Part shown: in pieces, positions 1 through 7,141 of the stretch
How positions within the stretch are numbered: the first letter of the stretch is position 1
Layout: the number at the start of each line of letters is the position of its first letter
Source of the DNA: Paracoccaceae bacterium
GTDB taxonomy: Bacteria; Pseudomonadota; Alphaproteobacteria; Rhodobacterales; Rhodobacteraceae
Direction of reading: 5' to 3'
NCBI GenBank assembly: GCA_003535335.1
Contig: DOHJ01000201.1
Span: forward strand, 1-12,803
Length of the DNA: 12,803 nucleotides
Program-made: the position numbers and the translations under genes
The notes under the pieces: model-generated
What the model was told of the DNA's origin: nothing
What the model saw: only the letters and a program-made list of their open reading frames with translations
The model's database searches: none

Positions 1-58
1 CCTGTCTTGCAACTGCAGACCCAATAAACCCGGCACCGCCAGTAACAACAATTTTCAT
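1..58 (-). CDS. rmlB: dTDP-glucose 4,6-dehydratase, N-terminal fragment (runs off the left edge)
   Basis: The reverse strand reads from an ATG at 58 into MKIVVTGGAGFIGSAVARQ. This is the opening beta strand and GGAGFIG dinucleotide-binding loop of an extended short-chain dehydrogenase, and it is nearly the textbook start of RmlB. RmlB converts dTDP-glucose to dTDP-4-keto-6-deoxyglucose in the cytoplasm, the branch point for dTDP-rhamnose and dTDP-aminosugars. An AGGGA-type ribosome binding site lies about 9 nt upstream of the ATG. Only 19 codons are present, so another NAD-dependent sugar epimerase or dehydratase is possible. The presence of rmlA at 5116 favours rmlB. It is transcribed away from the metabolic cassette. 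Confidence 0.72.
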   Translation of the reverse strand, partial: MKIVVTGGAGFIGSAVARQ

Positions 59-103
59 TTTCCAAATTCCCTAAAGCCTAATACACACCCACCGATAGCC
101 TCC

Positions 104-126
104 ATAAGGCACTCAATTTGCCTTAT
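104..126. repeat. perfect 8-bp inverted repeat in the rmlB upstream region, likely operator
   Basis: ATAAGGCA (104-111) and TGCCTTAT (119-126) are perfect inverted copies separated by 7 nt. Neither side is followed by a T-run, so it is not a terminator. It overlaps the candidate minus-strand -10 box (122-127) and is centred near the predicted rmlB start point, the usual place for a repressor operator. On the plus strand the same bases read GGCAC-N5-TTGC (108-121), which resembles a sigma54 -24/-12 element. Which reading is correct cannot be settled from sequence alone. Confidence 0.4.
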
Positions 127-151
127 AGCCGGTTGATTGCCGTCTGCGCAA
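122..151 (-). promoter_or_regulatory. candidate sigma70 promoter of rmlB
   Basis: On the minus strand TTGCGC (151-146) is followed after 18 nt by TATAAG (127-122). The -10 matches 5 of 6 consensus bases and the -35 matches only about 3. Transcription would begin near 115, giving an rmlB leader of roughly 57 nt. The 104-126 palindrome covers the -10 and start point, consistent with repression. The weak -35 keeps confidence low. Confidence 0.35.
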
Positions 152-304
152 TCACATGTTGCGCCGCTGGCCAGTAATCGCTGGCGAACCCGGCTTTCAA
201 TCGACCAAATTACGCCCATGTTTTGCGCGCTCTACGCTGGTAGATATCCCCCCATGGCGCTATTTTCTTTCCATACGCACTTTTAAGGATTGCGGTTTGT
301 TGCG

Positions 305-333
305 TTGACATCCAAAATTACGCTTAATATTAT
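305..333 (+). promoter_or_regulatory. strong sigma70-type promoter of the metabolic cassette
   Basis: TTGACA (305-310, full consensus) and TATTAT (328-333, 5 of 6) are separated by exactly 17 nt. This is the best promoter match in the window. The predicted start point is near 340, leaving a leader of about 139 nt before the ATG at 479. It points into the four-gene operon and away from rmlB. Confidence 0.7.
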
Positions 334-339
334 GCACAC

Positions 340-478
340 ACACGTCTTATTAAAAAGACGATGGCCGCATTTTTAAAATAGGTATCTCTTGGGTTTAGAA
401 CTAATTTAAGGCTATCATCCAGAAAAGGTTTACAAACCTCGACCCCCTAATATGGTCGGGTCAAAAGGATTAAAAATA
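340..478 (+). promoter_or_regulatory. long, potentially structured 5' leader of the cassette
   Basis: Between the predicted start point and the first gene I can draw several helices by eye. They are 343-348 with 355-360; GATGGCC (360-366) with GGCTATC (410-416), including one G-U pair; AGGTTT (426-431) with AAACCT (434-439), which is also a DNA palindrome; and a stem of about 7 bp pairing 438-444 with 454-460 (CGACC with GGTCG at its core). The last ends 4 nt before the AAGGA ribosome binding site (465-469). The first two helices compete for base 360, and the last two for bases 438-439. I do not recognise a known riboswitch class. No energy calculation was done, so the structure is a hypothesis. 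Confidence 0.35.
343..360. repeat. inverted repeat just after the transcription start; operator or 5'-end hairpin
   Basis: CGTCTT (343-348) and AAGACG (355-360) form a perfect 6-bp inverted repeat around ATTAAA. It lies a few bases downstream of the predicted start at about 340, so it could be a repressor operator or the first hairpin of the leader RNA. No T-run follows. Confidence 0.4.
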
Positions 479-1369
479 ATGATTGAAACTAGAAAATTTA
501 TGCAAACATTGGGGTTGCCGGAAGGTGATTGTTACAGCCTTCCCGATTCTGAAAAACGGTTTGATGATGGCAGCCAATACCGTTTCGAAGTTCCGGGAAT
601 TCAAGGCCCGGGCAGCATGGAGGCGCTTTTGGAAGCGCAAGACAAGCTTGGGGTCACAATTCACCGCATCACCCAAACCAAGGGCATCATGTTGCTTCAG
701 GATGATGAAATCCAGCGTATGGTTGCATTAGCCAATCAAGCCAATGTTGAGTTGGTTCTGGCAATCGGTCCGCGCGCCACAACCGATACCAGTGCTTCGG
801 TAAACACGCCCGAGGGGCGGCGCATGGGTTATCGTTTGCGCGGTCAGGAACAAATTGTGCGCGCGGTTGAAGACGTCAAGCGCGCTATCAACTTTGGTGC
901 CCGTACATTTCTGGTTTATGACGAAGGCTGTCTTTGGTTGCTGGATGAAATGCGAAAAGCTGGCGAGATTCCAGCAGATTGTTCCTTTAAAATTTCTGCG
1001 CATGCAGGGCATGGCAACCCGTGTTCGGCCCGTTTGTTGCAAAATATTGGCGCTGATTCCATTAATCCTGTACGTGACATCCAGTTGCAAATGCTGGCAG
1101 CCATGCGTCAAGCAATTGATATTCCAATTGACATACACACCGAAAATCCTGCCTCGACCGGCGGTTTCATTCGCCATTACGAAGTGCCGGAAATGATCCG
1201 GATTGCCGCACCAATTTATCTAAAAACCGGCGGCTCGGTGGCCAAAACCCACAGCTGGGAAACCTCGAACGCGGACGCAGCCAAGCGCGCAGGTCAGGTG
1301 AAATTGGTGCAGAGAATGATTAATGAATATTATCCGGATGCCATCAGCCACCCTCCGGCCAAGGGGTAG
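479..1369 (+). CDS. TIM-barrel protein of the U32-peptidase-like type, function unknown
   Basis: A 296-residue soluble protein with no signal peptide or membrane segment. I chose the ATG at 479, not the in-frame ATG at 452, because AAGGA at 465-469 is well placed for 479 and nothing suitable precedes 452. The alternation of strand-like segments (TIHRI, VELVLAIG, TFLVYD, FKISAH, DSINP, IPIDIHTE) with helices suggests a TIM barrel. The segment GGFIRHYEVPEMIRIAAPIY and the overall layout resemble proteins commonly annotated as U32 peptidase-like in actinobacteria and proteobacteria, most of which have no demonstrated protease activity. It is the first gene of the cassette, 4 nt ahead of the dehydrogenase, so a metabolic role (lyase, isomerase or aldolase) seems likelier than proteolysis. 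The specific reaction is unknown. Confidence 0.6.
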   Translation: MIETRKFMQTLGLPEGDCYSLPDSEKRFDDGSQYRFEVPGIQGPGSMEALLEAQDKLGVTIHRITQTKGIMLLQDDEIQRMVALANQANVELVLAIGPRATTDTSASVNTPEGRRMGYRLRGQEQIVRAVEDVKRAINFGARTFLVYDEGCLWLLDEMRKAGEIPADCSFKISAHAGHGNPCSARLLQNIGADSINPVRDIQLQMLAAMRQAIDIPIDIHTENPASTGGFIRHYEVPEMIRIAAPIYLKTGGSVAKTHSWETSNADAAKRAGQVKLVQRMINEYYPDAISHPPAKG

Positions 1370-1373
1370 ATGC

Positions 1374-2447
1374 ATGGCAGAAATAACTGTTGCAGAAGCC
1401 GCCCGGTTTACCCATGCGGCACTCGCAGGTTGTGGCGTTGGCCCCGATGATGCAGAAATCGTGCTGGACTCAATCATATTCGCGCACACTCACGGCAAAG
1501 GCACCCATGGCCTGGGCCGTTTGCCGATTTATGTGCGAAAAATTCGTGAAAACCTGATGACGGCGCAAACGCCTTTGACCGAAATCAGCACAGCACCGGC
1601 AATTGCACTTTTGGATGCCGCGCACGGATTTGGCCAGGTTGCAGCCATTCGCGGCATGCGACGGGCGGCGCAGATGGCCAAAAATACGGGCATTGGTCTG
1701 GTTGGCATAAGGCACAGCAATAATTTCGGAACTGCGGCCTTTGTTGCCAATGAAGCGGTGAAACAGAATATGGTTGGCATTGTCTTTAGCAACGCCGCGC
1801 CTGCCATTGCCCCCACGGGTGGCAAACGCCCCTTGTTTGGCACTAATCCACTGGCTTTTGGCTTTCCTGCCTCCAGTGATCAGCCACCAATCCTGTTGGA
1901 TATGGCCACCTCGGCTGCCGCGCGCGGTAAAATCCGCCTTGCTGGCCAAAACGGCGAAAAAATCCCTTTTGGCTGGGCACTGGATGCAGCTGGAAATCCA
2001 ACCGAAGACCCCGAGGCCGCGCTTGAAGGCTCGATGGTCCCGATGGCTGGACCAAAGGGCTACGGTCTGTCTTTGGCGATTGATATTATGGCCGGATTGC
2101 TGACCGGATCGGGTTTTGCAGGCACAGCCAAGCCGCTTAACCACCCGGACCAGCATTCGGATTGCGGGCATTTAATGTTTGCTATCGATATTGCGAAATT
2201 CATGCCGGTAGATGAATACCAGTCGCAAATCAGTCATTTAATCGCCGCCACCAAGGCAAGCGGTGATCTTGGGGCTGTCTATTTGCCCGGTGAACGCGCA
2301 GCCGGATTTATGCATGGTCGCAGCGACCGGATCCCGCTATCTGTTGCAATTATGGCCAAGCTGGATGCCCTGGCCAAAAATCTTGATATAGCGCCTGTTA
2401 GCCCATGCGACAATTCAACCGCCAACTCGGGGAAAATGCATTTATAA
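1374..2447 (+). CDS. Ldh_2-family malate/lactate/ureidoglycolate-type dehydrogenase
   Basis: A 357-residue NAD(P)-dependent oxidoreductase of the Ldh_2 family (PF02615), whose members oxidise malate, sulfolactate or ureidoglycolate, or reduce cyclic imino acids. The start at 1374 is set by AAGGGG at 1361-1366, 4 nt after the preceding stop. An in-frame ATG at 1323 lies inside the upstream gene and is rejected. Family marks include THGLGRLPIYV (44-54, with the conserved His45 and Arg49), GFGQ (85-88), GIRHSNNFGTAA (111-122), GTNPLAFGFP (156-165), LDMATS (175-180) and KGYGLSL (228-234). Most relatives read SNHFG where this protein has SNNFG (Asn117), a possible change near the active site. The final 20 or so residues are low in complexity and probably disordered. 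It probably acts in the cytoplasm on an intermediate shared with the neighbouring lyase and hydrolase. The substrate cannot be assigned. Confidence 0.85.
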   Translation: MAEITVAEAARFTHAALAGCGVGPDDAEIVLDSIIFAHTHGKGTHGLGRLPIYVRKIRENLMTAQTPLTEISTAPAIALLDAAHGFGQVAAIRGMRRAAQMAKNTGIGLVGIRHSNNFGTAAFVANEAVKQNMVGIVFSNAAPAIAPTGGKRPLFGTNPLAFGFPASSDQPPILLDMATSAAARGKIRLAGQNGEKIPFGWALDAAGNPTEDPEAALEGSMVPMAGPKGYGLSLAIDIMAGLLTGSGFAGTAKPLNHPDQHSDCGHLMFAIDIAKFMPVDEYQSQISHLIAATKASGDLGAVYLPGERAAGFMHGRSDRIPLSVAIMAKLDALAKNLDIAPVSPCDNSTANSGKMHL

Positions 2448-2514
2448 TGCCAATAGAAACCCGATTATGCGCAAAGATATATTCAGCCAGATATCCTAGA
2501 AGGAACTTTATAAT

Positions 2515-3876
2515 ATGGCCTCGACTCTTCTTGATTCACATTTCTATCGCGACCAGTACAGCAGCGCGCAAATGCGAGCGGTATTTTCCGACGAAGCACG
2601 GTTTTCCTCTTGGTTAGAGGCCGAAATAGCCTTGGCACGCGCCCAAGCACGCGTTGGCATCATCCCGCAAGAAGCGGCTGATAAAATTGCTACAGCGGCA
2701 ATTCTGGAAAACATCAACCTTGAAGAAATGAAGGCAGAATTTGACCGGGTCGGCTTTGCCATCATGCCTCTGGTGCACCAGATCGCCAAGGCCTGTGACA
2801 AGGAAACCGCCCGTTATATCCACTGGGGTTCTACCACGCAGGATATTCTGGATATTGGTCTGGTGCTACAAATGCGGGCCGGCTTTGATCTGATCGAAGA
2901 CGACATTGAAGCCATTATACGGGCCTTGGCCACCTTGTGCCATGATCACCGCGACACTGTAATGGCCGGACGCACCTTTATGCAGCAAGCGGCGCCGATC
3001 ACCTTTGGTTATAAGGCAGGGGTTTGGCTGGATGAAATGATGCGCCATCGCGATCGGCTGGATGAATTACGTGCCCGCTTGCTGGTCGTGCAATGTGGCG
3101 GGGCTGTGGGCACGCTGGCGACGCTGGGCGAAAATGCGCTGCCTGTGCGCCGCGAACTGGCTGCTGAATTGGGGTTGTCCGAACCTGATATCAGCTGGCA
3201 CACCGCCCGTGACACGTGGGCCGAAGCAATATTCTGGCTGGGAATTGTCACCGCAACACTTGGCAAAATCGCCACTGAAATTGCTACTTTGATGCGCTCC
3301 GAAGTGGGTGAGGTGCGCGAGCCCTATCAGCCCGGTCGCGGTGCCAGCAGCACCATGCCGCAAAAACGCAACCCTATTTCCTGCCCGCCCATCATCGCAA
3401 TTGCCCAGCGGATGCGCGAAATGGTTGGCTCGCAAATGAGCGCGATGATTCAAGAGCACGAACGTGGTGTCGGCGCTATGCCGGTTGAATGGATGGTGGT
3501 GCCCGAGGCCTTTTTGCTGGCGTCGGGATCCTTGATGCACAGCCGCGCCAATCTGGAAGGGCTGGATGTCGATGCCAAAAAAATGCGTGCCAATCTGGAA
3601 GGTGGTGGCGGTTTGATTATGGCCGAGGCGGTGATGATGGGCCTTGCTCCGCATATCGGGCGCAATCGTGCCCACGAAGAGGTATATGCAGCAGCCGGGC
3701 GCGCCATTGAGGCGGGCACGACCTTGCGTGAGCAACTGCGCGATCAGGCTGAAATTAACGCTCATCTATCGCCCGAGGAAGTAGACGAGCTACTGAACCC
3801 CGGCAACTATACCGGTGCGGCAGGGGAAATGACCGACAGGGTTTTGGCCCAAGCAAAAGAAAAAGGATTTATCTAA
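2515..3876 (+). CDS. fumarase/adenylosuccinate lyase superfamily enzyme, carboxymuconate-cycloisomerase-like
   Basis: A 453-residue protein, the usual length for this superfamily, with GAAGGAA 9 nt ahead of the ATG. The signature GASSTMPQKRNP lies at 276-287, with Ser279 as the likely catalytic base on the mobile loop. Conserved region 1 is HWGSTTQD (103-110). Region 2 reads GRTFMQQAAPITFG (152-165), where Phe-Met replaces the TH found in fumarases and adenylosuccinate lyases. The 3-carboxymuconate cycloisomerase (PcaB) branch also lacks that His, and the overall N-terminal wording is closest to that branch. The branch also contains C-N lyases that release fumarate from N-substituted aspartates. 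With no protocatechuate genes nearby, a pcaB role is doubtful, and a C-N lyase or related beta-elimination is equally plausible. Its stop overlaps the start of the next gene by one base, implying translational coupling. A homotetramer is expected from the family. Confidence 0.85.
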   Translation: MASTLLDSHFYRDQYSSAQMRAVFSDEARFSSWLEAEIALARAQARVGIIPQEAADKIATAAILENINLEEMKAEFDRVGFAIMPLVHQIAKACDKETARYIHWGSTTQDILDIGLVLQMRAGFDLIEDDIEAIIRALATLCHDHRDTVMAGRTFMQQAAPITFGYKAGVWLDEMMRHRDRLDELRARLLVVQCGGAVGTLATLGENALPVRRELAAELGLSEPDISWHTARDTWAEAIFWLGIVTATLGKIATEIATLMRSEVGEVREPYQPGRGASSTMPQKRNPISCPPIIAIAQRMREMVGSQMSAMIQEHERGVGAMPVEWMVVPEAFLLASGSLMHSRANLEGLDVDAKKMRANLEGGGGLIMAEAVMMGLAPHIGRNRAHEEVYAAAGRAIEAGTTLREQLRDQAEINAHLSPEEVDELLNPGNYTGAAGEMTDRVLAQAKEKGFI

Positions 3877-4889
3877 TGACAAAACGCTGGACAAAACGCC
3901 CCGAGGGATCAAACTGGGGGGACTGGGGAGAAAACGATCAGCTCGGTCGCATTAATCTGATCGGAACAGAACAAACCCGTCTGGGTGCTGCCGAAGTTCG
4001 CGAGGGGAAAAACTTCTGCTTGAGCCTGCCTCTGGATTTTCCGGGCGGAAACGTCATGAGCCCGGTGCGTCACCCTCCGGCTTTGCGCCCTGTGATCCGC
4101 AATGATGCGCCTTATTACAATTACATATGGCGTGATTTCGACGCCCGTTTTCCCGATATTGCTGCGGATGACGCGGTTTTGCTTTATACGCAATATTCAA
4201 CCCAGTGGGATAGTCTGGCCCATCGCGGATCAATGTTTGATGTCGATGGCAGCGGCGAGGATAAACCGGTTTATTACAACGGTTTTCGCGCCAATGAAGA
4301 CATCACAATGGATGAAGACCACACCACTTGCGCCAAGGCGCTGGGGATTGAAAACATGGCCGTACACGGGGTGCAGGGCCGTGGGGTGATGGTGGATTTG
4401 CACAGTGAATTTGGCGATTTTCCGCGCCATGAAGTCAGTTATGATGATTTGATGCGGGTACTGGACAAAGACGGGATTCAAGTTGAAACCGGTGATATCC
4501 TTTGTTTGTGGGTTGGTCTGGACCAGATCATAATGGGCATGCAGGGCAAACCCGATGACAGCATCAAACGGGCCGGCGCAGTACTGGATGGCCATGACAA
4601 ACGCCTGCTGAACTGGATTACAGATAGCGGCATATCTGCTATTATTTCAGACAATCTGGCGATTGAGGCCGTGGGAAAGACCTTGGCGGACGACTATTGC
4701 GGAAGTTCACTGCCATTGCATGAGCACTGCCTGTTCAAGCTGGGTCTGCCGCTGGGCGAGCTTTGGAACCTATCAGCCTTGGCAAAATGGTTGCGCGCAC
4801 ATAATCGCTACCGGTTTTTTCTTACAGCACCACCATTGCGCCTCACCGGAGCGGTAGGTTCACCGGTAACACCAATTGCAACGGTTTAA
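3876..4889 (+). CDS. PF04199 cyclase-family metal-dependent hydrolase with Gln-substituted motif
   Basis: A 337-residue member of the cyclase/kynurenine-formamidase-like family, whose characterised members open lactams, isatin or N-formyl amides with a bound divalent metal. The start lies in TAATG, overlapping the lyase stop by one base, with AAAAGGA 8 nt upstream. The N-terminal block GSNWGDWGENDQLGRINLI (11-29) is typical of a long subfamily. The usual HxGTHxDxPxH metal motif appears in register as QYSTQWDSLAH (106-116): both early His are Gln, while Asp112 and His116 remain. Later landmarks are GVQGRGVMVDL (165-175), the ETGDILCLW block (204-212), and LPLHEHCLFKLGLPLGE near the C-terminus. 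I believe Gln forms occur in relatives, so this is probably a subfamily trait and not decay. As last gene of the cassette it may hydrolyse a cyclic amide or ester feeding the lyase and dehydrogenase, which is inference only. Confidence 0.8.
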   Translation: MTKRWTKRPEGSNWGDWGENDQLGRINLIGTEQTRLGAAEVREGKNFCLSLPLDFPGGNVMSPVRHPPALRPVIRNDAPYYNYIWRDFDARFPDIAADDAVLLYTQYSTQWDSLAHRGSMFDVDGSGEDKPVYYNGFRANEDITMDEDHTTCAKALGIENMAVHGVQGRGVMVDLHSEFGDFPRHEVSYDDLMRVLDKDGIQVETGDILCLWVGLDQIIMGMQGKPDDSIKRAGAVLDGHDKRLLNWITDSGISAIISDNLAIEAVGKTLADDYCGSSLPLHEHCLFKLGLPLGELWNLSALAKWLRAHNRYRFFLTAPPLRLTGAVGSPVTPIATV

Positions 4890-5057
4890 GTCCTGTTGAT
4901 ACGGGCCTATAGTCCAGATTTTAGCGAATGAAGGCGATCGTATACGGATAGCTAATGTATAGTTAGTCGTTAAAAATAAACAGAAATACCAGTCTTCGTG
5001 TTTTCTTGCCGATAACGCGAATCAATGTGAAAAGTATTACTAATAATCTTGCACTGC

Positions 5058-5086
5058 TTGGGGGAACATGCAACCTATCTGATTAT
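5058..5086 (+). promoter_or_regulatory. weak candidate promoter of rmlA in the 4890-5115 gap
   Basis: The 226-bp gap after the cassette contains no open frame or tRNA that I can support, and no hairpin with a T-run to end the preceding operon. TTGGGG (5058-5063) and GATTAT (5081-5086), 17 nt apart, give a partial sigma70 match with a start near 5093. An alternative -35 is TTGCAC at 5049. The gap is AT-rich and long enough to carry a promoter for the rmlA operon, but no box stands out. Read-through from the cassette cannot be excluded. Confidence 0.25.
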
Positions 5087-5115
5087 CCATTTCATTTACT
5101 AAATTGAGATTTAAT

Positions 5116-6009
5116 ATGACAATCAATAAGCCAACGACTAAAGGCATTGTACTGGCTGGTGGGTCGGGAACCCGGCTTCATCCAATCACATTGGCCGTAT
5201 CAAAACAGCTATTACCTGTTTATAATAAACCTTTGGTTTACTATCCGATATCTGTCCTGATGTTGGCCGGAATTCGCGATATTTTGATCATTACAACGCC
5301 AGAAGACAAGGCCCAATATCAAAGATTGCTAGGGGATGGTTCCCGGCTCGGGGTGCGCTTTGAATATGCAGCCCAGCCCAACCCCGATGGACTGGCCCAA
5401 GCCTTTATTATTGGTGAAAAATTTATTGGCGATGATAATGTTTGTCTGGTTTTGGGCGACAATATTTTCTATGGAGCAGGTTTTAGCCCGCTACTGGCAA
5501 AAGCAGCCAAAAAAACCGACGGTGCTACAGTTTTTGCCTATCAGGTACATGACCCGGAACGGTTTGGAGTTGTCGAATTTGACAAAGAGCACAGGGTTTT
5601 GTCAATTGCGGAAAAACCCGAACAGCCGCGTAGCAATTATGCCATTACCGGCCTTTATTTTTACGATAGCCGCGTAGTGGAAATTGCCAAAAAGGTTAAA
5701 CCATCACATCGCGGAGAGCTTGAAATCACCGATATCAACCAAGCGTATCTGGATTCCGACGACCTTTATGTAGAGCTTTTGGGCCGTGGCTTTGCTTGGC
5801 TGGATACAGGCACACATGAATCTTTGCTCGAGGCATCAACATTTGTTGAAACCATCGAATCCAGGCAAGGCTTTCAGGTGGCCTGTCTGGAAGAAATTGC
5901 ATTTTCAAATGGCTGGATCAACAAAGCAGCCTTGCTTGAGCAAGCCGGTAAACTAAAGAAAAATGCCCACGGGAAATATCTTAAAAATCTGGCGGAAAGC
6001 GCATCATGA
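5116..6009 (+). CDS. rmlA: glucose-1-phosphate thymidylyltransferase
   Basis: A 297-residue cytoplasmic nucleotidyltransferase that joins dTTP and glucose-1-phosphate to give dTDP-glucose, the substrate of RmlB. It is full length for the family. The ATG at 5116 is preferred over an in-frame TTG at 5104, because the nucleotide-binding loop [11 protein letters not shown] then starts at residue 13, close to its usual place. The ribosome binding site is weak in either case. Other landmarks are the phosphate-binding Lys in [17 protein letters not shown] (28-44), PDGLAQA (90-96), LGDNIFYG (113-120, with the metal-binding Asp), [33 protein letters not shown] and the [16 protein letters not shown] region. 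Its last 4 nt overlap the aminotransferase start (ATGA), so the two are coupled. It lies about 5 kb from rmlB and on the opposite strand, although the two genes are normally adjacent. Confidence 0.95.
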   Translation: MTINKPTTKGIVLAGGSGTRLHPITLAVSKQLLPVYNKPLVYYPISVLMLAGIRDILIITTPEDKAQYQRLLGDGSRLGVRFEYAAQPNPDGLAQAFIIGEKFIGDDNVCLVLGDNIFYGAGFSPLLAKAAKKTDGATVFAYQVHDPERFGVVEFDKEHRVLSIAEKPEQPRSNYAITGLYFYDSRVVEIAKKVKPSHRGELEITDINQAYLDSDDLYVELLGRGFAWLDTGTHESLLEASTFVETIESRQGFQVACLEEIAFSNGWINKAALLEQAGKLKKNAHGKYLKNLAESAS

Positions 6010-7118
6010 GCAATCAGAAAATCTTTGTAACACAGCCATTTTTACCGCCATTAGAAGAATTTCTGCCTCATGTAAAAGAAATCTGGGAAAGTAAATACCT
6101 GACCAATGGTGGCCCCAAGCATCAGCTACTGGAAACAACGCTGGCCGAATATCTTGGGGTGGAGCACATGGCGCTGTTTAACAACGGCACCAACGCCCTG
6201 ATGACTGCATTACAGGCGCTAGAGCTGACAGGAGAGGTTATCACAACGCCCTTTTCGTTCATCGCCACCAGCAACGCCTTGTTGTGGAACGGAATTAAGC
6301 CCGTTTTCTCTGACATAGATCCGATCACCCTAAACCTTGATCCAAGCCGGATCGAGGCCGCCATCACCCCGCAAACGACTGCAATTTTGCCGGTACATTG
6401 TTATGGTAACCCATGTGATATTGCCGCAATTAATGACATTGCCCGTCGCCACAACTTGAAAGTGGTCTATGACGCGGCCCATGCTTTTGCGGTACACGAC
6501 AAAAATGGCAGTGTTTTAGGCAAAGGTGATTTGTCTATCCTGAGCTTTCATGCCACCAAGGTTTTCAATACTTTTGAAGGCGGCGCTATTATTTGCCAAA
6601 ACGCCGAAATGAAGAAGAAAATTGATAATTTGAAAAACTTTGGCATTGAAGACGAGGTCACAGTTTCAATTGCCGGGGCAAACGGCAAGATGAGCGAAAT
6701 CCACGCGGCGATGGGTTTGGCGCAGCTGAATCACATAAACGAAGCAATTGCACAGCGCGGGCAGGTTGATGCCCGCTATCGTGCCGGATTACGGAATATT
6801 ACCGGCCTTACTGTTTTGCCAAAGTTAAACCAGACGGTTTCAAACTATGCATATTTCCCAATTCTGGTCGGAGATAATTATCCCCTGTCACGCGATGGTA
6901 TCTATAATTGTCTAGCCGAGCACGGCATTAGAACCCGCCGTTATTTCTACCCGTTGATTTCCGAGTTTCCTATGTATTCACCATTAGAATCCGCTGCCGC
7001 CGAAAACTTGCCGGTTGCAACACAAATGGCACAGCGTATTATCTGCTTGCCAATCTATCCAGATCTGCCGCTTGACGATGTTGATCGTATTTTGTCGGTT
7101 CTGACTTTAGCAAAGTAA
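6006..7118 (+). CDS. DegT/DnrJ/EryC1 PLP-dependent sugar-nucleotide aminotransferase (VioA- or FdtB-like)
   Basis: A 370-residue fold-type I aminotransferase acting on nucleotide keto-sugars. The catalytic Lys185 lies in [16 protein letters not shown] (179-194), and the PLP-pairing Asp156 in VYDAAHA (154-160). The N-terminal [15 protein letters not shown] block (58-72) binds the cofactor phosphate. The motifs resemble the enzymes that aminate dTDP-4-keto-6-deoxyglucose at C4 (VioA, giving dTDP-Qui4N) or the 3-keto isomer at C3 (FdtB/QdtB). No 3,4-ketoisomerase gene is visible, so C4 amination is the simpler proposal, but motif reading cannot fix the regiochemistry. Its ATGA start overlap with rmlA shows that the product is meant to work with dTDP-sugars. 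It is followed after 23 nt by the C-C lyase gene, suggesting that the lyase belongs to the same operon. Confidence 0.88.
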   Translation: MSNQKIFVTQPFLPPLEEFLPHVKEIWESKYLTNGGPKHQLLETTLAEYLGVEHMALFNNGTNALMTALQALELTGEVITTPFSFIATSNALLWNGIKPVFSDIDPITLNLDPSRIEAAITPQTTAILPVHCYGNPCDIAAINDIARRHNLKVVYDAAHAFAVHDKNGSVLGKGDLSILSFHATKVFNTFEGGAIICQNAEMKKKIDNLKNFGIEDEVTVSIAGANGKMSEIHAAMGLAQLNHINEAIAQRGQVDARYRAGLRNITGLTVLPKLNQTVSNYAYFPILVGDNYPLSRDGIYNCLAEHGIRTRRYFYPLISEFPMYSPLESAAAENLPVATQMAQRIICLPIYPDLPLDDVDRILSVLTLAK

Positions 7119-7141
7119 TTTAAATTGATTAGGTAAAACCC

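Noticed and set aside
452..478. Upstream ATG at 452 as the start of the TIM-barrel gene
   Set aside because: There is no ribosome binding site before it, it sits in the loop of a potential hairpin, and the ATG at 479 has a well-spaced AAGGA.
728..1177. 149-codon open frame on the minus strand
   Set aside because: It lies entirely within the TIM-barrel gene in antisense. Its translation has no family features and the plus-strand protein is coherent, so it is a shadow frame.
1470..2171. 233-codon open frame on the minus strand
   Set aside because: Antisense to the Ldh_2 gene, whose motifs are clear. The antisense product is Arg/Gly/His-rich with no recognisable domain.
3067..3765. 232-codon open frame on the minus strand
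   Set aside because: Antisense to the lyase, which has the full superfamily signature. It is a shadow arising from codon bias.
2515..3876. Naming the lyase pcaB or purB
   Set aside because: The superfamily is certain, but active-site wording and context do not support one specific substrate, so no symbol was given.
4941..4961. TATAC/GTATA inverted repeat in the gap before rmlA
   Set aside because: Only 5 bp with an 11-nt spacer in AT-rich DNA, which is easily expected by chance.
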